DNA of 43,499 nucleotides, from contig NZ_RCIZ01000019.1 in the NCBI RefSeq assembly GCF_003666685.1, forward strand, positions 1-43,499, read 5' to 3'. The notes beneath the pieces were generated by a model, which had not been told where the DNA came from, made no database searches, and worked only from the letters and a program-made list of their open reading frames with translations. Of the stretch, positions 16,052-24,540 are shown one piece after another. The position numbers and the translations under genes are program-made. The number at the start of each line of letters is the position of its first letter. The first letter of the stretch is position 1. This DNA comes from Mesorhizobium sp. YM1C-6-2 (GTDB lineage: Bacteria; Pseudomonadota; Alphaproteobacteria; Rhizobiales; Rhizobiaceae).

Positions 16052-19000
16052 ACCGTTTCGCCCCTTGCCTGACCGTCGGGCATTGGAGCATCGATTGTGC
16101 AGACAACGCCGGACGTCTCATAGGCAACGCCCACCTTTCCGCCCAGTTCCGCCGCAAGCACCCGCTGGACCATGCGTGAGCCAAACCCCTTGCGTGTCGG
16201 CGGGATGACAGGCGGGCCGCCGCTCTCCATCCACCGTAAGGAGAGCCGTCGGTCCTTGCCATCACCAACAAGCTGCCAGATGATATCGACCTGGCCGTCC
16301 TCGGTTGTAAGCGCGCCGTATTTCGCGGCGTTCGTGGCCAGTTCATGCAACGCCATTGCAATCGAGAGCGCGGCGCTCGGTGCCAGCCATAGGTGTGGAC
16401 CTTCGATCCGGAAGCGCTTCGATCCTGCAGAATGAGGTTCAACTGTATCCAAGACAATATTCCGCAAATCCGCGCCGGCCCAGTTTTCCCGGGTCAGCAA
16501 GTCGTGAGATTTACCCAGCGCGATCAGACGCGACCCGAACGTTGAACGCGCTTCCTCGATAGACGTGGCGCTGCTGAGCGTCTGCGACGCTATGGCCTGC
16601 ACCGTCGCCATCACATTTTTGATCCGGTGATTGAGTTCGCCGACCAGGACCTCCCGATGCTCATCGAAACGCTTGCGTTCTGTGACGTCCTCGATGGCAA
16701 TCAGGATCAGGCCGTCACGGCCTCTTTCTTGTGGCAACTTGGACGCAGTGAGCAACATAGATCGTCGGCCGGTCGGATAGAAATCCTGCTCGACCTCGAA
16801 ATTGTGGAGTTCCTCGTCCTCCGAAAGGACTTTGTCCAGAAGTCCCCGCAGCGGCGGGTTATTCCACTCGCCGCTTCCAAGTTCAAAGATCAGACGCCCT
16901 TTAGGTTCGTCCTCAAAGACAGCGAATAATTCGCGGAAGGCCTTGTTGGCGGTCTGGACGCGTAAATTGCGGTCCAGAACGAGCAGGGGATGCTGAACCG
17001 TCCGCACAATGGCTTCGGAATAGACGCGAGCCTCGTTGACCGCATCGGCGGCACGTTTTCGGTCGGTGATGTCGCTGAACGTGACGACGACCCCTGCGAT
17101 GCGGTTGTCCTGCGTTCGATAGGGAAGCACGCGTCGCACATACCAGCGCCCCGCATTGCTTGGCACCTCTGCCTCGATGGCGGACAGCTTCTTCAGCACT
17201 GTTTCCACATCCTGCAACAAATTCTCGTCGACGAATTTCCGCGCCAGATGTGCAATCGGCCGGCCGATGTCGGACGCGACGAAGTCGAAAAGATCCCTCG
17301 TTGCCGGGGCAAACCATCTTATGCAGAACTTTTCGTCAAGGAACAGCGTCGCCGTCTCCGATCCGGCCAGCAGATTGTTGAGGTCGTTGGTCGTGGTCTC
17401 CAGCTCGCCGATCTTGTGCTGAAGCTGGCTGTTCACGGTGTTCAATTCCTCGTTAAACGACTGCAACTCCTCTTTCGAGGTCTCGAGTTCCTCGTTGGTG
17501 GACTGAAGTTCCTCGTTCATCGAGGTGGCTTCCTCGTTCGAAGCCTTCAGCTCCGCGTTGGTGGTTTCCTGATATTCTATGGTTTTCTGCAATTCGGCGC
17601 GGGTCGCCCTCAGTTCCTCCTGTAGAGCGCGTTCGCCAGAGGAGGCGTCGCCTGCTCCCTCATGCGGGGCCGGGGTGGTATCGGGCTGCGGCACGGCCGG
17701 CGCGAAGCTCACCAAGAAGAATCCGCCTTGCGGTGACGCAGGCAGCGGCATAACCGTCATCGCGACGGATCGACCTGCCTCGCTCTCCCGGATGCGGGCG
17801 TTGACCGTCAAGCTTCTATTCTCTCTCGACGCTTCGCGGATCGCGGCTCGCAATTTTGCGGCCAGCCCATCACGGGTCATGGACAGCAAGTCCCTGGTGG
17901 GCTCGCCAGGCGGATTCTCCAGATAGTCCCTGGTCGTGCCGTGGAAATAGAGGACGCGACCCTTCTGGTCGATCAGCACCGATGCCGGAGCGTAGCGCTC
18001 CAGCAACGCGCGTCGGGCTATTTCGGCAGCCGAAGCGCTCGGATCGGAAGCCGATGGCGAAGGACTTTCCATCGTCCGCGGTTCCGATTGGCCGCGCGGC
18101 GGCGGATACTCGATCAGGTCATGCCGGGTCGGACCCAACCGGCGGTAAATGCGCCATTTCTTCGACACCGTTTCGAACAGGTCTTCGTGCCGCCCGATCG
18201 TTTCGGCGTTGCCGAGAAACAGGTTCCCTCCTTGTCGCAGCGCAAAATGACAAAGCGCGATGATCTTCTGCTGCGCGTCCGGTTCCAGATAGATCAGAAA
18301 ATTGCGGCACGACACCAGGTCCAGCCTCGAGAACGGCGGATCGCGCAACAGGTTCTGCGGCGCGAACACGACCATGTCGCGCAGCTCCTTGCTGACCTGA
18401 TACGAGCCGTCAAGCTTTTCGAAGAAGCGCGTCAGGCGCGACGTCGGAAAGCCTGCCATGGCAGCGGCCGGGTAAATGCCATCGCGCGCCTTGCGCAGAT
18501 TATTCTCCTGGGCATCGGTCGCGAACACTTTCAGGTCGAAGCGTTTCCCCGCTGCCTCGGCATGCTCTGTCGCCAGCATGGCAAGGGAATAGGCTTCCTC
18601 GCCCGTTGAGCAGGCCGGCACCCACACTCGGATCGATGCGCCGCTCTCCCGCTCCTCGACCATTGGCGCCATGACCAATTCGGCAAGAGCCTTCCATGCA
18701 TCGGCGTCACGGAAAAATCCGGTGACGCTGATCATCAAGTCGCCGACAAGCGAGGTGACTTCATCGGGACTAGTCCGCAATGCGTCGATATATTCGTCCA
18801 GTGTTTCGATGTTTCTGAGACCGAGACGACGGTAAACGCGCCGCCTCAGCGTCGAGTGCTTGTAGCCGCGAAAATCATTTCCGCCCCGAGCGCGCAAGAG
18901 CTCCAGAACATGGCTGAGCGTCGCCCGGCCGTCCGGGGAGGTGGCCTCGATCTCGGCAGGGGCTGCGACGTAGCCGTGGCGTATGAAGGCAAGCAGGGTG

Positions 19001-19707
19001 TCCGGCATTTTTTCGGGAGCAAGGACGTGATCGGCCATGTCCGCCGCAATCGCACTCCTTGGCATACCATCGAATTTCGCGGTCTCGGGCGACTGCACCA
19101 GGCTCATGCCGCCCTCCGCCCTGATATCCCTCAACCCCTCGGTACCGTTGCTCCCCGTTCCTGAGAGCACGATGGCGATCGCCCGCTCGCGTTGGTCTAC
19201 GGCGAGCGACGAGAACAGCACATCGACAGGATGGCGCTGGCCGCGAGGCTCCGTCGGCCTGGACACGTGCAGCCCACCGTCGCTGACCTTCAGATCCGAA
19301 TCGGGAGCGATCACATAGACGTGGTTCGCCGCGAGCCGCATACCGTCCTCGACCTGACCGACAGGCATCGTGGTGTGGGAGCTCAGGATGCGGGCCAGTT
19401 CGCTTTTGCGCTTCGGATCGAGATGCAGCACGACCACGAAAGCACAGCCGCTGTCAGCCGGCATCACCTCGAAGAAGCGGCTCAGCGCCTCGATGCCGCC
19501 CGCCGACGCGCCGATGCCGATAACCGGAACTGCCGCGACGTCGGGCGTGGCACCACCGATGGCGGTCACGGACCGGTCACTCCCACTCGGCCGGAGGGCA
19601 GCGTCGCTGCCTCTCGCATCGGTGTCCTGAATCGCCTTCGCCTTCGACTTGCGCACGGAGCGATTGCCCCGTCCTTGCGGTTCATCCGCCATATTCGCAT
19701 AACCCAA
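16048..19707 (-). CDS. CheB-CheR-PAS-HWE histidine kinase fusion
   Basis: This 1219-residue protein joins six modules. A charged leader (1-58) precedes a CheB methylesterase domain (about 60-245; GIGASAGGIEAL and VVLHLDPKRKSEL). A CheR methyltransferase domain follows (about 265-520; SAM site VPACSTGEEAYSLAM). Then a linker, a long heptad-rich coiled coil (about 680-760, repeats of NEELQSTNEELE type), two PAS domains (about 765-1000) and an HWE-type kinase (about 1010-1215) with H-box ELNHRIKNVMATVQAIASQ, N-box ALHELATNAAKYGAL and WMESGG. It has no membrane segment and is likely cytoplasmic. All catalytic motifs look intact. It should phosphorylate the receiver encoded directly downstream. 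The start could also be the ATG at 19692. A C10 tract lies about 100 bp upstream. Confidence 0.92.
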   Translation of the reverse strand: MGYANMADEPQGRGNRSVRKSKAKAIQDTDARGSDAALRPSGSDRSVTAIGGATPDVAAVPVIGIGASAGGIEALSRFFEVMPADSGCAFVVVLHLDPKRKSELARILSSHTTMPVGQVEDGMRLAANHVYVIAPDSDLKVSDGGLHVSRPTEPRGQRHPVDVLFSSLAVDQRERAIAIVLSGTGSNGTEGLRDIRAEGGMSLVQSPETAKFDGMPRSAIAADMADHVLAPEKMPDTLLAFIRHGYVAAPAEIEATSPDGRATLSHVLELLRARGGNDFRGYKHSTLRRRVYRRLGLRNIETLDEYIDALRTSPDEVTSLVGDLMISVTGFFRDADAWKALAELVMAPMVEERESGASIRVWVPACSTGEEAYSLAMLATEHAEAAGKRFDLKVFATDAQENNLRKARDGIYPAAAMAGFPTSRLTRFFEKLDGSYQVSKELRDMVVFAPQNLLRDPPFSRLDLVSCRNFLIYLEPDAQQKIIALCHFALRQGGNLFLGNAETIGRHEDLFETVSKKWRIYRRLGPTRHDLIEYPPPRGQSEPRTMESPSPSASDPSASAAEIARRALLERYAPASVLIDQKGRVLYFHGTTRDYLENPPGEPTRDLLSMTRDGLAAKLRAAIREASRENRSLTVNARIRESEAGRSVAMTVMPLPASPQGGFFLVSFAPAVPQPDTTPAPHEGAGDASSGERALQEELRATRAELQKTIEYQETTNAELKASNEEATSMNEELQSTNEELETSKEELQSFNEELNTVNSQLQHKIGELETTTNDLNNLLAGSETATLFLDEKFCIRWFAPATRDLFDFVASDIGRPIAHLARKFVDENLLQDVETVLKKLSAIEAEVPSNAGRWYVRRVLPYRTQDNRIAGVVVTFSDITDRKRAADAVNEARVYSEAIVRTVQHPLLVLDRNLRVQTANKAFRELFAVFEDEPKGRLIFELGSGEWNNPPLRGLLDKVLSEDEELHNFEVEQDFYPTGRRSMLLTASKLPQERGRDGLILIAIEDVTERKRFDEHREVLVGELNHRIKNVMATVQAIASQTLSSATSIEEARSTFGSRLIALGKSHDLLTRENWAGADLRNIVLDTVEPHSAGSKRFRIEGPHLWLAPSAALSIAMALHELATNAAKYGALTTEDGQVDIIWQLVGDGKDRRLSLRWMESGGPPVIPPTRKGFGSRMVQRVLAAELGGKVGVAYETSGVVCTIDAPMPDGQARGETV

Positions 19708-20438
19708 AAGCTTACGTTGGATCTCACGGAAAGATTCTTCCGCACATCAACCGCCGCCTGGCCGCAATGGGCGGAAGGCTCCATCGCACAACGTTGCACG
19801 GCCGCCCCCCCCCCGGCAACCAAGCTGATAAGTTTTCGCTGGCCAGAAGGTCGGCTGGACGACCAAGGAGATGTCGGCTTCTGGTCCACGAGCGGTAGTT
19901 TTGCCCAGCACAAGCAACCTGCAAGCGAAAGCAGCCAGGACCTAATACAATTGTCTGCGGATATGGGTTAGCGGGCTTCTGTTTCTGATGAAACTTTTGC
20001 CTTCAAAATGGTTCGAATGGAGCTGGCCCCCAGCAAACAGCCCTAAGCCCGCTGCCACGACGCTTCCTGTCCCGGCGGCGGGCTGTGATTTCCACGGAAC
20101 ATGTCCTCTCACAGCGGGTTGAGCGCCGGTCGTTTGATCCATGACCCGGAAGCCCGCTGCTGATGACGGTCTCATCCTCATCCGGTAGCCGGCTTCTGTC
20201 ACTGGTGGAACAATTGTAGCGGGTTCGCTTTGTAGTCGTACCTTCGACTCGGAAGCCGTTGTGCATGAGAACTTGTTTCTTGTTCGCAATGGTTCTGCTA
20301 AGCGCAAGGGGAGGCGAACTAGACGGCCTTCCCGCTGCTTTAATCTGGCTCCCCCCGCTCTGATGCAAGATGCCAGCCGATCAACGGAAGATTGCCGATG
20401 CAACCAATTGGCATGGGCAAATGCTAAAGCTGAACTAA
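19708..20438. other. intergenic region with a C10 tract and repeat cluster
   Basis: I see no gene in these 731 bp. The strand contains ten consecutive C residues at 19805-19814, which lie upstream of the CheB-CheR kinase gene, and an alternating repeat family at 19970-20225 described separately. Confidence 0.5.
19970..20225. repeat. REP-like cluster of alternating AGCGGG(C)TT elements
   Basis: The core AGCGGGCTT or AGCGGGTT occurs at 19970-19978, 20113-20120 and 20218-20225 on the plus strand, and its complement AAGCCCGCT at 20045-20053 and 20150-20158. Orientation alternates strictly, so neighbouring cores can pair into hairpins, for example 20113-20158. Around two of the cores the match extends to about 25 bp (19970-19994 against 20186-20210, about 20 identities). 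The layout is that of palindromic intergenic repeats. Confidence 0.55.
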
Positions 20439-20633
20439 GTGAAGCCTGTTCCACAAAAACACTATTGGCCCCTGTGGGGTGGTTGCGGAGCTGTCGCCGT
20501 TACCAGTGTCGTTGTCCTAAGTTCATTCACTGGGGAGCCATTTGTTGACAACCTTTTTCCGGCAGCATGCGGTGGCTTTGCTTGGGGCGCTTTTATCGCA
20601 TGGTATCTAAACTGGCGGGCTGGACGGCGTTAA
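20439..20633 (+). CDS. possible two-helix small membrane protein
   Basis: The 64-residue frame has two hydrophobic segments: about residues 15-30 and 39-56, with Trp and Gly near the interfaces and a basic C-terminus (NWRAGRR). That is a credible small inner-membrane protein. Against it, the start is GTG at 20439 with only a weak ribosome site, and no family is recognised. A 6-bp stem with GAAG loop follows at 20661-20676, which might end the transcript although it lacks a T-run. Confidence 0.4.
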   Translation: MKPVPQKHYWPLWGGCGAVAVTSVVVLSSFTGEPFVDNLFPAACGGFAWGAFIAWYLNWRAGRR

Positions 20634-21341
20634 TTTCCTCACACAACCAGACTCTTCTGTCAGCCGGAAGCGGCTGGCCGAGCTCTTGGCTTCAGGAATC
20701 ACAACCGCCGTTAGTGCCCCGCTCATAGCATGTAGAGCACAGCCGACCTCTTCCTTATTTGACTACGGCTGGAGAAGGTTCGATTTCAGTCCCCTTCCCT
20801 CCGCCACTTGCCCCTGCGAAAGCGTTCTCCCCGTACGGCGGAGGTCGGATTTTTCCGTGATTTTATAGGGTTATGCGGGAAGGGCTGAACACCGTCTATG
20901 GTGCCGGGAGGCCCAGAAGTGCTCTCTTGTGCAGATATTCTCCAAACCTAATAACCGGCGGCTTCCGGTTAATAGCCTGCAAGCGTATGATTTTGCTTAG
21001 CAAACGATAGGTGCGGCAAGACTTTGTAGCGATATCACGCGGTTGGCGATGGGAACCGGCAGCCAACTTTTTCGATGGCCGAAATGGGGCCGAAAGCAGT
21101 CAGACAGCTTTCGGTGTCTGACTGGCGAAAGCGGCCGGCCTCTAAACTGGATACGATTTCGAACGACGTCCCCAAGACGGAGGCTACAGACAAAGTTGTG
21201 CATGGCGGGCCTCAAGACCTGAAGCGCCCGATAAGACATAGCACAAGTCATCCCCTGATAGGGCAGATGGATTGGGCAACGCGCTTCGTTACGCCGCGCA
21301 TATATCCTACACCGACCCGATCTGCTGCGGGCTGCTGGCAG
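20634..21341. other. intergenic region, structure but no gene
   Basis: I see no convincing gene in these 708 bp. It holds three hairpins: CAGCCG-GAAG-CGGCTG at 20661-20676, TAACCGG-CGGCTT-CCGGTTA at 20952-20971, and the complex element at 21088-21136. A small RNA gene is possible. Confidence 0.45.
21088..21136. promoter_or_regulatory. structured element with mutually exclusive hairpins
   Basis: CCGAAAGC (21090-21097) can pair with GCTTTCGG (21107-21114). CAGTCAGACA (21097-21106) can pair with TGTCTGACTG (21115-21124). A third segment CGAAAGC (21126-21132) can also pair with GCTTTCG (21107-21113), and GGCCG (21088-21092) with CGGCC (21132-21136). The segments interleave with no free spacer, so the folds exclude each other. 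Confidence 0.5.
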
Positions 21342-22502
21342 TCAACCAATTTGAACGCGGCGTGTCACTTGCCCGTTGCTTTCCCAATATGTGTGCTTCT
21401 TGGCGATCCAGGGATCGCTCATCGCCGGCTGGACGTTGCCGCTCGTATCGATCGCGCGTGAGGTGACTGCATGCTCCCCAGCGGGAGGATTGGGCCAGTC
21501 GATAGACCACATCTGCCAGGCAAACTCCGCCTTGTCGGCTTCGTCGAGGGTCGCGGGCATCCAAGGCCCATCGTCGATCTTGACCTCCACCCGCTCGATT
21601 GGCGCGCCCCATGCGGCTCCAACGATGCGGTAATCGTCGCCGATACGAGTCACCCGGGCTGGCGCGGATTTGAGCCGCGCCCGTCCGACGGATGTTTCCA
21701 CCCATACGGTCTCGCCGTTGTGATCTTCCTCGCGAAGCGTAACGTAGTCGCGTCCCATGAACTGATTCTCGAAGCGCTGGTCGCGAACCTCGATGCGCTT
21801 GAGCCATTTCGCATTCGCGATCCCGTACCAGCCCGGCGCTATCAGCCGGAGCGGGAAGCCATTATCGGGCGGCAAGGGAGTTCCATTCATCTCGTAGCAA
21901 AGGATGTTTTTCGGATTCATGGCTTCGGCGAGCGACATGCTGCGCGCGAAATTCTGCTTGAACTTGACGTCATCGGCTTTTTTGATCTCGCCTTCGTCGG
22001 CGCCCCAGAAAACGACCTCGATGCCGCTGTCGAGGACCCCGGCCTCCTCCAGAATCGGAGCGAGCGGCGTGCCCGCCCAGTGCGCATTGCCTATGCCCCC
22101 GTTGAAAAACGGGAGACCAGTATTACCCGAACATTCGACCGTGAACGTGACCTCCTGGTGCGGCCGAGATCTGATATCGTCGAGCGTCAGCGCAGTTGGC
22201 TTTTTGACCAGGCCGCCGATTTCGAGCTTCCAAGTGCTTGCGTCAATGACTGGCCGGTTGAAGTGCGCAATTGAGAAGAACTTGTCGTTGGGCGTTATCC
22301 AAGAGTCGAGGTCCTCCCATACGAGCTGGTTCTTGATGATCTCCGGAACTGGGTTTGGCGGCAGTTGATCGAGCCATTTGACGACTTCCTCACCGGGGCG
22401 GCTTGGAAAAGCATAGGCGTGTCGGTCGGAGAGAAAGGCCGCAAGACCCGTAAGGGCTGCACTGCCCTTTGCGATGAATTCTCGACGCTGAATCTTCTGC
22501 AT
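21342..22502 (-). CDS. Tat-exported sulfite oxidase-family molybdoenzyme
   Basis: The 386-residue protein begins with a twin-arginine signal (RREFIA at residues 6-11, hydrophobic stretch 14-24, cleavage near AYA-F at 29-31). The molybdopterin domain (about 60-265) contains the Mo-ligand Cys-124 in FTVECSGN and cofactor-contacting runs such as GIGNAHWAGTPL and GTPLPPDNGFPLRLIAPGWYG. The C-terminal dimerisation domain (about 275-386) has RIVGAAWG and VEVKIDDGPWMPA. It should act in the periplasm, oxidising sulfite or a related substrate. No cytochrome subunit gene is next to it, so its electron acceptor is unknown; that fits monomeric SorT-like enzymes that use a separate cytochrome c. The ATG at 22502 is preceded by GGGAGAC. 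Confidence 0.9.
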   Translation of the reverse strand: MQKIQRREFIAKGSAALTGLAAFLSDRHAYAFPSRPGEEVVKWLDQLPPNPVPEIIKNQLVWEDLDSWITPNDKFFSIAHFNRPVIDASTWKLEIGGLVKKPTALTLDDIRSRPHQEVTFTVECSGNTGLPFFNGGIGNAHWAGTPLAPILEEAGVLDSGIEVVFWGADEGEIKKADDVKFKQNFARSMSLAEAMNPKNILCYEMNGTPLPPDNGFPLRLIAPGWYGIANAKWLKRIEVRDQRFENQFMGRDYVTLREEDHNGETVWVETSVGRARLKSAPARVTRIGDDYRIVGAAWGAPIERVEVKIDDGPWMPATLDEADKAEFAWQMWSIDWPNPPAGEHAVTSRAIDTSGNVQPAMSDPWIAKKHTYWESNGQVTRRVQIG

Positions 22503-23192
22503 GAAGGCGTCTCCCTATTGCGACCGGCTTGCCGGATGCAAAATTGGGATAACCGGTCTGCTTGATTTCGGTACCGGGCGCAACTTGCCTTACCCCGGTA
22601 CGAAAAGGATTCCAGTCCCGCTCGATCTCAAAGTCAAGGGGGTTCAGAACGCCGAATTGAGCCGCGACGACGACTCAAACGCTGTCGCCCGCCATGCTAG
22701 CTTCCGGACGGCGACAAGGGTGCCTTGAAGGGCCGTTTGCGACGCGGGCGGATGTTCTCGCTGACAACCTCAGGGGCCGTTAACTTAGCTGGACGCAAAC
22801 GACGGCGATTAAGCTGCCCGACTCCGCTGTGCTCTGCCATCTGGTCACAATTACCTTGGGCTGCAATTCCCTCTGCCGCTTGCTGATCGGCTGCTATCGG
22901 CGATCCAGCGGCAACCTTGCAGCATGTCGAGCCGGAGCAACTCAGGCGGCAGATACTCTATGCGGTGCGGACGATCGCATCGTCCGGCCGCGGAGAGCGA
23001 CCAGCTTGGTTAATCCGCAATTGCGGACATTCAGGTCAATATCCGTTCGTTGTGACCAACCACGACAATTCGAACAGCAGCTCAGCGAAGAACCCGCTAG
23101 CGTTTGTGATCGTAGCCGAGGCCCACTCATGCTATGAAGGCAAATATCTAGAGCGGGATTCCGGGGGGTTACGCCACCGAAGGATGACCCCG
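22503..23192. other. intergenic region between two divergent Tat-substrate genes
   Basis: An open plus-strand frame runs into the metallo-beta-lactamase gene from 22917, but its codons do not look like a protein extension and the Tat signal begins at 23193. I see no other gene. Promoters of both flanking genes must lie in these 690 bp. Confidence 0.4.
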
Positions 23193-24170
23193 ATGCTGGT
23201 ATTCGATAGACGAAGTTTCTTGACGTCCACTGCACTAGGGACTGTAGCTTCCGTCTGCTCGGGCGGGCCTGCCGCGGCAATTGGCGGTTTGGACCCACCA
23301 TCTGAAGCCGCGGGCTTGTACAGCTTCACTTTTGGCGATTTCCGGATCGCACCTGTGTGCGATGGTGTTTTCCATCTGCCAATGGACAGTATAGCGGTCA
23401 ACGCCGATGCAAATGAACGAAAGGCCTACCTACATTCGCGCCAAATGACAGGCGACACCGTTCAGTTGCAAGCTACGCCGCTATTGATCAACGCTGGCGA
23501 CAAGCTGATCCTGATCGATACTGGCGTTGCACCGGGCTCGGATTGGGCTCCGAAGGCGGGCCGTCTGGTCAAGTCTTTGCAGCATGCCGGCGTTGAACCT
23601 TCCGACATCGACACAATTGTACTCAGCCACTGCCACGTCGATCACGTCGGTGGATTGCAAGCAGCGGCTGCGGAAGGGTTTGCAAAGGCAGAAATCATTA
23701 TTTCGGAAACCGAGTTTGATCTGTGGAATTCACCCGACGCAGCCTCGAAAGTCCCCGAATGGGCAGCTGAGGGAGTGCCTGGGCTGCAGACAACATTTGC
23801 GGAACTTGGCGATAGGATACACCCGGTCAAAGACGGAGCTAGCATTGCGCCCGGCGTGAGCGCGTTGGCAACTCCCGGCCATACTCCTGGACATATGTCG
23901 TTGCTCATCAACTCCGGAAGTGACGCAATGCTGGTGACGGGCGATGCAATCACAAGCGTGCATGTGGCTTTTGAGCACCCCGAATGGCAGATCATCTGGG
24001 ACCATGACCGCGATCTCGGCGCAAAGACTCGCGCTACATTGCTCGATAGAGCGGCAAATGAGAAACTGCTCGTGATCGGATATCACTACCCGTTTCCGGG
24101 TCTTGGTCACGTCGTCAAAGACGGTACAGCCTATCGCTGGCTGCCTGCCGATTGGGTGTGGGATGGGTGA
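23193..24170 (+). CDS. Tat-exported metallo-beta-lactamase-fold hydrolase
   Basis: The 325-residue protein (start ATG 23193, with GAAGGA 8 nt before it) opens with a twin-arginine signal (DRRSFLTSTALG, cleavage near AAA-IG). The lactamase fold follows: strand LILIDTGVAPG, then the zinc-ligand motif SHCHVDHVGG (HxHxDH), a later His in TPGHTPGHMSLL, the bridging Asp in LVTGDAI, and a final His in IGYHYPFPG. All metal ligands of a binuclear site look present. It should be a periplasmic hydrolase; substrates in this broad family range from lactones to thioesters, and the sequence does not say which. Two upstream in-frame starts (22917 and 23184) are less likely because they would bury the signal peptide. 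It is divergent from the sulfite oxidase gene. Confidence 0.85.
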   Translation: MLVFDRRSFLTSTALGTVASVCSGGPAAAIGGLDPPSEAAGLYSFTFGDFRIAPVCDGVFHLPMDSIAVNADANERKAYLHSRQMTGDTVQLQATPLLINAGDKLILIDTGVAPGSDWAPKAGRLVKSLQHAGVEPSDIDTIVLSHCHVDHVGGLQAAAAEGFAKAEIIISETEFDLWNSPDAASKVPEWAAEGVPGLQTTFAELGDRIHPVKDGASIAPGVSALATPGHTPGHMSLLINSGSDAMLVTGDAITSVHVAFEHPEWQIIWDHDRDLGAKTRATLLDRAANEKLLVIGYHYPFPGLGHVVKDGTAYRWLPADWVWDG

Positions 24171-24540
24171 ATTGGCGTGGGCCCGGTGCAGGGTGGAGGT
24201 ACAAAGCTCTCTTCGCCCTTAGACCCCGTTAGATTTTTGCTCGGGCTGGAAGCGAATTGCCGCACAGCCCCGGGGCAATTGGCGCGACAGGTTGTCGTAA
24301 GTGACATCGGAAGTGAACTTCGGAGTCGCATACGACGCGAGGATATCGCCCAAGCGCGGCCATCGGCACGGTTGCCGGGCGTCGAGGCCCAATGCGGACC
24401 GGCGAGGCCCAATGCGGACCGGCGGCATCGAGTCCTCACTCTGGTAGTCTGGTTTTGCGCCCGTGCCGTCTTGATAAACCGTGCCGGCAAAGCAGAGATA
24501 CTCAACTCAGTCATCCAAGCAGCCGGAACTCGTCTCTCGA
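24171..24540. other. intergenic stretch between convergent genes
   Basis: Open frames on both strands overlap here but neither has a ribosome site or known motif. A perfect 20-bp tandem duplication lies at 24383-24422. Confidence 0.4.
24383..24422. repeat. perfect 20-bp tandem duplication
   Basis: The unit beginning CGAGGCCCAATG and ending GGACCGG occurs at 24383-24402 and again at 24403-24422 with no change. Only two copies are present. Confidence 0.85.

Noticed and set aside
21090-21124. True H-type pseudoknot
   Set aside because: The order A-B-A'-B' fits, but no loop bases remain to cross the stems, so both cannot form fully together; I describe it as alternative hairpins.
22917-23192. 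N-terminal extension of the metallo-beta-lactamase frame
   Set aside because: It would place the twin-arginine signal in the middle of the protein; a ribosome site precedes 23193.
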